Source of the DNA: Pterobdella sp. o SKG-2022
Taxonomy: Eukaryota > Annelida > Clitellata > Hirudinida > Piscicolidae
Direction: 5' to 3'
NCBI GenBank assembly: GCA_964035795.1
Contig: OZ038320.1
Coordinates: 23,872,118 to 23,936,117 of the forward strand
Length of the DNA: 64,000 nt
Shown here: positions 58,801 to 64,000 of the stretch, piece by piece
How the letters are laid out: each line of letters begins with the position of its first letter
How positions within the stretch are numbered: position 1 is the stretch's first letter
The notes under the pieces: model-generated
The model's database searches: none
What the model saw: the letters and a program-made list of their open reading frames with translations, nothing else
Told to the model about the DNA's origin: nothing
Translations under genes and position numbers: made by a program

Positions 58801-61800
58801 TGTGATTCACAAGATAATAAAAAATATTTTACTTTGTATTGAATATTACTCTTGTATCCAATAAGCCGCAAATAATTTATAATGTATTCAAAAAGTTGTT
58901 TTCATTGAACATTTTTCTTTAACATATATCATCTCATCTTATTATTCTATTATTTTTTTTAAATATTTCATCGCAGTCAGATAATTGATAATATTGAATA
59001 TTATTTTAATTTTTTGTATTGCAGAGGTAATTGTATTGCAACAAGTAATTTAACCTTAAACAAAAAGCAATCGCTATCATTATCTGAAAATTACAAAGCT
59101 TTTTGCATTTCAAACCCACATTATCAAGTTTTCCTATATACACCTCTGAGGATGTGGGTTCAATCACAAAAGCTTTGTGTTTTTCAATTTATAAGATTTC
59201 AATTAATAGAATTGGACGATGCAACTAAGAATTTTTGGTCACCGTTGTCACTTGCAGACTCACTCTACTCCCGTTGCTGTTGCATTTGACACTCTGTATA
59301 GTGCCAAGGCTGTCAATCACCCCCGTCAAGTTTTTCGGTCCCACCCATAATTTGGCTTCTCTGACGTTATAATTTATATTTTTTTTTAACTTTATAAGCT
59401 AGTGATGGTTTAATTGCTTATTTTGAAAATAAATTTATATTTTAAATTCTAATTTTAAACTGACTAAATCAATGAAAAGGTAGAAAAATCTCAAAAGACC
59501 TCTGTAACAAACCTTCTTTGTAACTGTACTTTTAAAGCCATAACAGGAAAAAATGAGCCAAACTTTTATTATGATGGTGATGAAAAAAATAATGAACCTG
59601 CGAGAGAGGTCAAAAATTTTGATGCAGGAGTTGTTGGTGGCGATGGAGAGGAAGTTTTCAGAAGCATCCATGCACACCACCTCATCATCAGATTTGGGGA
59701 ACGATAACAGCTGTTTCACCACTCCCTGTGTGACCACGTAGTTAACAACAACTACTGAATAATTTGTTAACTTCAAATTATGGCCATCAATCTTACTATA
59801 GAATGATAATTTGAAAATTTTTTTTGGTAAAAAACTCAACTATTGGTTGAGCAACCAAACACAGCATACAAACGAATGGAACTTAACGAACCCACCTGCA
59901 AAGACCTCACTTGCACCTTGCCTGGTTCAAGCAAGTAAACGTTTTGTTGGGCCATACACAAGAAAGGTGATGTAGCGCTGAACGACCCTACCACCCGGGA
60001 CCCCACACTGCCTTCAGAAGTCTCATAAACCACCACCTTTCCACCGTCACTTACTGCCACGTTTTGCTAGAAGAGTGGTGTGGGTGTGTCATGTTTGCTT
60101 GTTTTGAAAAATATAAATTGTTTGAATGTTGATAAAAGTTGACTTGAGGTTGGGTCATTACTTGTCGTTTTCATGGTTGAGACACAAGAGTTTAAAGAAA
60201 TATTTTCGATGCTTAGAATATCATTATCGAGTCTTCACACACTATGAACATATATTAATTATCAGAAAGCTGTGTACTCTAATAAAATTATCTAAGCTAT
60301 CTTGTTTTGGTCATGATACCAGATTATCATAGCATTAATCACAGTTTATTAAATAAGTTATAAAGGTTTTATTTCTAAGTACAAGCACAAAAATCGAAAA
60401 GTTTTTGAGATGAAGACAATGTGCTTACTGAAGTGGAAGACATGGTTTTGATCTTGATGTCAGTGTTCAGTTGAAAGTTTATGCCCTTGGCATAGTTGTC
60501 TATGGAGAGCTGCATCGGAGAGGTCTGTACCACTGCCACCTTTGTATGGTAATTTTTTGGTTAGATCCTTTATAGTTGTTTATATGTAATTTTTCTTTAT
60601 TAAGTTTTCAAGTTTTTGAAGTAATAAAAAATTCAAAAAAAATTTTACAAATAGTAAATAGCTTCAACGATATTATGTTGGTGAAAGATTTCAAAAAAAT
60701 TTTTTGAAAAAGAAGCTTTTCAATACTTAAAAACCGTTATAAAGCTGTATTGAGATTTAAACCAATCTTTTGGTAGTCGAACTAGCACCTAGTTACATGC
60801 TACCTTAATGCATTTGAAATATAGCAAAAGTATAGGAACCAGCCTCCATGCTGCAGCAACTGAGACACTCTTGCTCTTGAAGCACATACATGTGGTCCAA
60901 TGCATTAACACACAATAGATCGTCTTTTCCTCCGAACTAAATCAAGTTAAAGTTACCCCAAATATGTCTCAATCGATAAAGTAGAAAGTGTTGTTTTGAT
61001 AATTAATCTTTATTGAGCTGGTGAATACATTTTTGAATTATCTTTTAATGAATAACATTACTCATTGTTTAAATTTCGCATGTAACTAATTTCCTTCAAT
61101 TTATATATAAGTCTCTAACCGATAGCTCAATGATATTTCCAGCTACGACAGACTGATTTAAAAATTGCCATTCAATTCCATCTTCTTGTTTTTGTCTCCA
61201 TTGAACCACTTTTCCACTGTGCGTACCACACGCTAACACACCTACACAGATGCAATTTTTTCATGAGAAAATAATGTTTTAGTTAAATGGAGTGGCGCAT
61301 TTTAAACCTTTTTGATTGGGAAATTTGTGCCACTTAATGTATAATTATTTAGTTGACAGTGAAACATTAAAAGAAGTAATGTTTTTTTTTCAGCAAGTAT
61401 TTTTTTAATACAAAAGCGTATCAAGGTTTCTTATATTGTTTTAAACTACTAAATAATGAGATATATTTGCATATTAATAGATTATAAGGTGCATAAGACC
61501 TTTAGAGGAGAAGGATATGCATGTAATAAGGTCTTCTTCGTCGTCCTCCAACCTCAACAAGTAATTTTCATCCTTATCAATATCCCACATCCTTTAAATG
61601 AATTATCGATATTCAACATAATAATAAAGTATAAAGTGTATTCAATCGCTTCAAAGATTCAATTATCGCAATCTAAAAAATTACAAATACTTATTTTGCT
61701 TTTATCTATGAATTGAAATTACTTGATATATTTTTCTCCAGCACATGTAGCAAGAGAATTTTGGCCAGCCCATATGATATCCGTTGTGCTTGCTTGCCCA

Positions 61801-64000
61801 CTAATTTTAACCTGTTCATGTAAAAGTTCAAAAACGTTTGGCCCGTATGGGGCTCGAACCCACGGCCTTCGCGTTATTAGCACGACGCTCTAACCAACTG
61901 AGCTAACGGGCCAGATACATTTAAGTAATTTTTACTTTGTTATATTCCTACTTACAAACTGCTACTTGCTTTAAATAAAAATACAAAACTGTTCCATTTA
62001 ACCAAAAACTGAATAAATTATATAAGACAAAGTTTCATACTGACGGATTGTAATGGCGTAAGGGAATGGTTTTGAGCGTTTAAAAGGAAGAGAGAAAGCA
62101 TCATGGAAGAGGACAACAAACAAACATGGCTTCCTATTTCATTCAATATCAGTTTCTTTACTTCACTTGAGCTGTCCTTGAACACCTCACTCACTTGCAC
62201 CTCCTCGTTCATATAATGAAGACTGCCTAGATCATTTATAATTTGAATTGACCTAACTACACGGATGTGGTGAAATAATTCGCATTTTTATTTGATTCAG
62301 TTTCATGCTAATTCGATCATCATCAACTACAATTATTGGCTGATGTTTCTAATTTGGTGTTTTCAACCTTTATGCGATGTAAATATATTTTCTAAATAGC
62401 ATACTTTAAAAGAAATTAGGTGTATATAAATTTATCATGATATAAATCAATAGATTGAAAACCCATTTCAATATTGCATTATGATACATGTATACATTGA
62501 TTGATAAGTATATATAGTACCTTCTTTGGTTCCAACGAGGTAAAAAATAGCTTCTGCTGGATCTATTCGTAACATAGTTTTCTGGTTCCTTTTCCAGCCA
62601 AACATGTCCAAAGCACTTTCGTCTCCACTCACTGCCAGTTTCGCCAAGTGGTGCACGTCTCTTTGGAGCAATGTTGTATTCGTAAATATCATTGCCTAAA
62701 TGATTATCTTTTATTTAAAACACAAGTTTTTGAAAAAAAAATCAAGTATAATGCTTTTGACATGCAAAATAACATTATAAAATTCAAAAATTAATTTTCT
62801 GCATTCAGAATTCAATTATATACTATATAACTAAATTTATTGACAAGTTTCATACTAGTTCGGAGTGGAAAAATTTTTTAAAAAGTTTTTATAAAATTCT
62901 TTCATTTTCCAAGCTAATCTGGAAATTTTCAGAGTATTTGCCACATTAACCTTTTTTTTTGCATTCTGGTTTATATAAAAATCGATTTTCTTTCGACTAA
63001 AAAACTCTTTCATTCAACTTGCGCCTATTACATTCTTCCAAGCGTCTCCGCAAACGTCTAAAAATAAACAAATACAACAGCATCTCCCTGTCCTAGTTCT
63101 CAAGTTCCTCTGAACCATAAAAGTGCCTTTATAATAATACAAATAAACTCAGTTTAAAATTTTTAATTACGAAGTATGTCTTTTCACGCAATGACGATCC
63201 TTTGAAAATGATAAAGCTTCGTAATAAAAAAATTTTTAACATTGCTTTTTTCCCTAATATCTTTGACCTATTTTAAATATTGTTATGAAAATGTTTGCTT
63301 GATGAATCATACTGCAATGGATCAAGAGGAAGTGGAGGGAGAACAATGAAAGATGTGGGCGGCTGATTGATGGAGTGATTGCTAAGGCACACGTTTAAGC
63401 GACCTTTTATATCGAATTTCCACACCACCAATGAACCGATCTGCGATGATGATTAAAACGTTTCAAAGAAACCTCGAAATCTTCGTTTAACTGCAAAAAA
63501 ATTTTGGGAATTTTAATATGATAACCGAGGGTTTTTTGTTTATTTATTATATGTAAAATTTAATTTCATAAACGTATTTAATGATTGCCGTGAATAGATG
63601 TTTGAAATATTAGTTCACACAAATTGAGTGTCACGAAATATGATAAAATAAAATATAAGAACATCAGTTTACATTTTTCATAGCTATATTTGTGAACTTT
63701 TTTAATGCTAAGAAGCCAGAAGCTAATAATTAAATTTTGAACATAAATACTGTCATAGTTTTTTAAAGACATTGTATGTTCTTTTGTAAACTTGAATTTT
63801 ACCAGTAAACTTCAAATTGTGAGGATTTAGGAGAACACGTAAAAAAAATTTGTATTTAGCTAAAATTTTTAACAAGTAAAACCTTGTCATAATTCATTAG
63901 CAAAGTTGTAGAGAAAATACAATCATGAAATATTTTAAGTCTTAGATGATATAAACTCACAGCATCGACGATATATAAATAAGACCCTTTTGATGAGAAG
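49868..64000 (-). CDS. IFT140: IFT140, intraflagellar transport complex A subunit (5' end outside the window)
   Basis: 33 exons: >64000-63961, 63440-63313, 62660-62521, 62226-62045, 61811-61723, 61591-61500, 61241-61120, 60936-60840, 60532-60429, 60066-59896, 59725-59598, 59360-59264, 58646-58559, 58360-58318, 57364-57238, 56718-56584, 56477-56248, 56025-55845, 55675-55592, 55283-55177, 54817-54722, 54380-54248, 53746-53603, 53158-53085, 52962-52908, 52654-52472, 52171-52057, 51646-51567, 51412-51200, 51017-50848, 50634-50502, 50251-50154, 49994-49868. They give one frame of 1334 residues, matching human IFT140 from about residue 112 of 1462. Landmarks: [101 protein letters not shown]. The N-terminal half forms WD40 propellers and the C-terminal half TPR repeats; the protein acts in retrograde ciliary transport and membrane-protein entry into cilia. 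The tail is acidic (KDDEDDGN...KDDND). The exon starting at 50634 could instead start at 50703, adding about 23 residues. Confidence 0.96.
52770..52815 (+). repeat. Dispersed repeat, TTTAGCCTCATCATAAAA family, copy 3
   Basis: AAAAAGCTATAGTTTTCGAT then AAGTTTAGCCTCATCATAAA; compare the minus strand at 37055-37112. It lies in an IFT140 intron. Confidence 0.6.
53267..53313 (-). repeat. Dispersed repeat fragment with CCATGCTAGCATGG palindrome, copy 2
   Basis: The reverse of the 2705-2748 copy: CCATGCTAGCATGG, AAACGGACG, then CGATGATGATGAT. It lies in an IFT140 intron. Confidence 0.55.
53758..53850 (+). repeat. (ATC)n-rich tract
   Basis: Seven ATC units, CACC, then further ATC/ATT units, 10 bases outside the IFT140 exon that starts at 53746. 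Confidence 0.8.
56769..57073. mobile_element. Large foldback (palindromic) element, about 305 bp
   Basis: The left arm includes CTTGAATTTTACCGGTAAAC, AGAACACG, TTTAGCTAAAATTTTCAACA and AGTAAAACCTTGTTATAATT. The right arm has the same blocks in reverse order and orientation, ending TTTACTGGTAAAATTCAAG. The loop is about 40-50 bases (AAAGTAGAGAATTTAAACGG). TAATTATAT flanks it at 56760-56768 and 57074-57082, a possible 9-bp target duplication. One left-arm copy also lies at 63757-63917. It is non-coding and sits in the IFT140 intron between 56718 and 57238. Confidence 0.75.
61829..61834 (-). terminator. Pol III terminator of the tRNA-Ile gene
   Basis: TTTTT on the minus strand just past the tRNA 3' end (AACGTTTTTGAAC). 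Confidence 0.7.
61839..61912 (-). tRNA. tRNA-Ile(AAU)
   Basis: 74 bases with a full cloverleaf: acceptor stem GGCCCGT/ACGGGCC plus discriminator A, D arm GCTC-AGTTGGTTA-GAGC, anticodon arm TCGTG-CTAATAA-CGCGA with anticodon AAT, and T arm GTGGG-TTCGAGC-CCCAT. A box (TAGCTCAGTTGG) and B box (GGTTCGAGCC) are intact. TTTTT begins about 5 bases past the 3' end as a Pol III terminator. It lies in the IFT140 intron between 62045 and 61811, on the same strand as the host gene. Confidence 0.95.
63757..63917 (+). repeat. Single-arm copy of the 56.8 kb foldback element
   Basis: AGTTTTTTAAAGACATTGTA, CTTGAATTTTACCAGTAAAC, GAACACG, TTTAGCTAAAATTTTTAACA and AGTAAAACCTTGTCATAATT match the left arm at 56769-56925 in order. 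The second arm is absent. It lies in the first visible IFT140 intron. Confidence 0.75.

Noticed and set aside
62662..62697. Longer 5' version of the IFT140 exon, starting at the acceptor ATTTAG near 62695.
   Set aside because: It would break the reading frame with exon 63440-63313; the acceptor CCAAAG at 62661 restores phase and matches the human protein.

Overview
The window is nuclear DNA of an animal. It is AT-rich (I estimate about 70% A+T by eye), its genes are broken by many GT-AG introns, and it carries LINEs, tRNA-derived SINEs, foldback elements and a solo LTR. A ciliary gene (IFT140), a GARP-complex gene (VPS54) and a type I membrane protein with EGF repeats fix it as metazoan. The LINE with a PHD finger and a 2A-like motif, and a CCATGCTAGCATGG repeat, suggest an invertebrate, perhaps a lophotrochozoan; that placement is a guess. 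All six genes I can support lie on the minus strand. Layout from left to right: (1) 322-17576, an eight-exon gene of unknown function running off the left edge, whose last visible exon resembles the start of a cyclic-nucleotide phosphodiesterase catalytic domain. Its 7.3 kb third intron holds a cluster of dead LINEs (5.4-11.3 kb), one inserted into another with an 8-bp target duplication. (2) 18709-24393, a signal-peptide / EGF-repeat / single-TM protein. (3) 24394-26586, intergenic, with a small plus-strand TATA-plus-ORF unit. (4) 26587-40668, a complete VPS54 gene in 29 exons that starts with a zinc-finger-like exon; its introns hold two SINEs, a MITE-like cluster, a solo LTR and a long hairpin. 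(5) 41033-42630, a compact five-exon gene for a basic, low-complexity protein of about 350 residues, unknown, with a 56-nt intron. (6) 43464-49036, an incomplete model of a fast-evolving gene that resembles the meiotic double-strand-break protein MEI4, with LINE debris in its introns. (7) 49868-64000, IFT140 from about human residue 112 to its stop in 33 exons, with a tRNA-Ile(AAU) gene in an intron. I built exons by reading both strands, matching to remembered human IFT140 and VPS54 sequence, and requiring GT-AG borders and matching codon phases. The IFT140 and VPS54 models close in frame across every junction. No prokaryotic features, CRISPR arrays or viral genomes were seen. The genes do not form one pathway; VPS54 (endosome-to-Golgi tethering) and IFT140 (retrograde intraflagellar transport) are both trafficking genes, but their proximity need not be functional.
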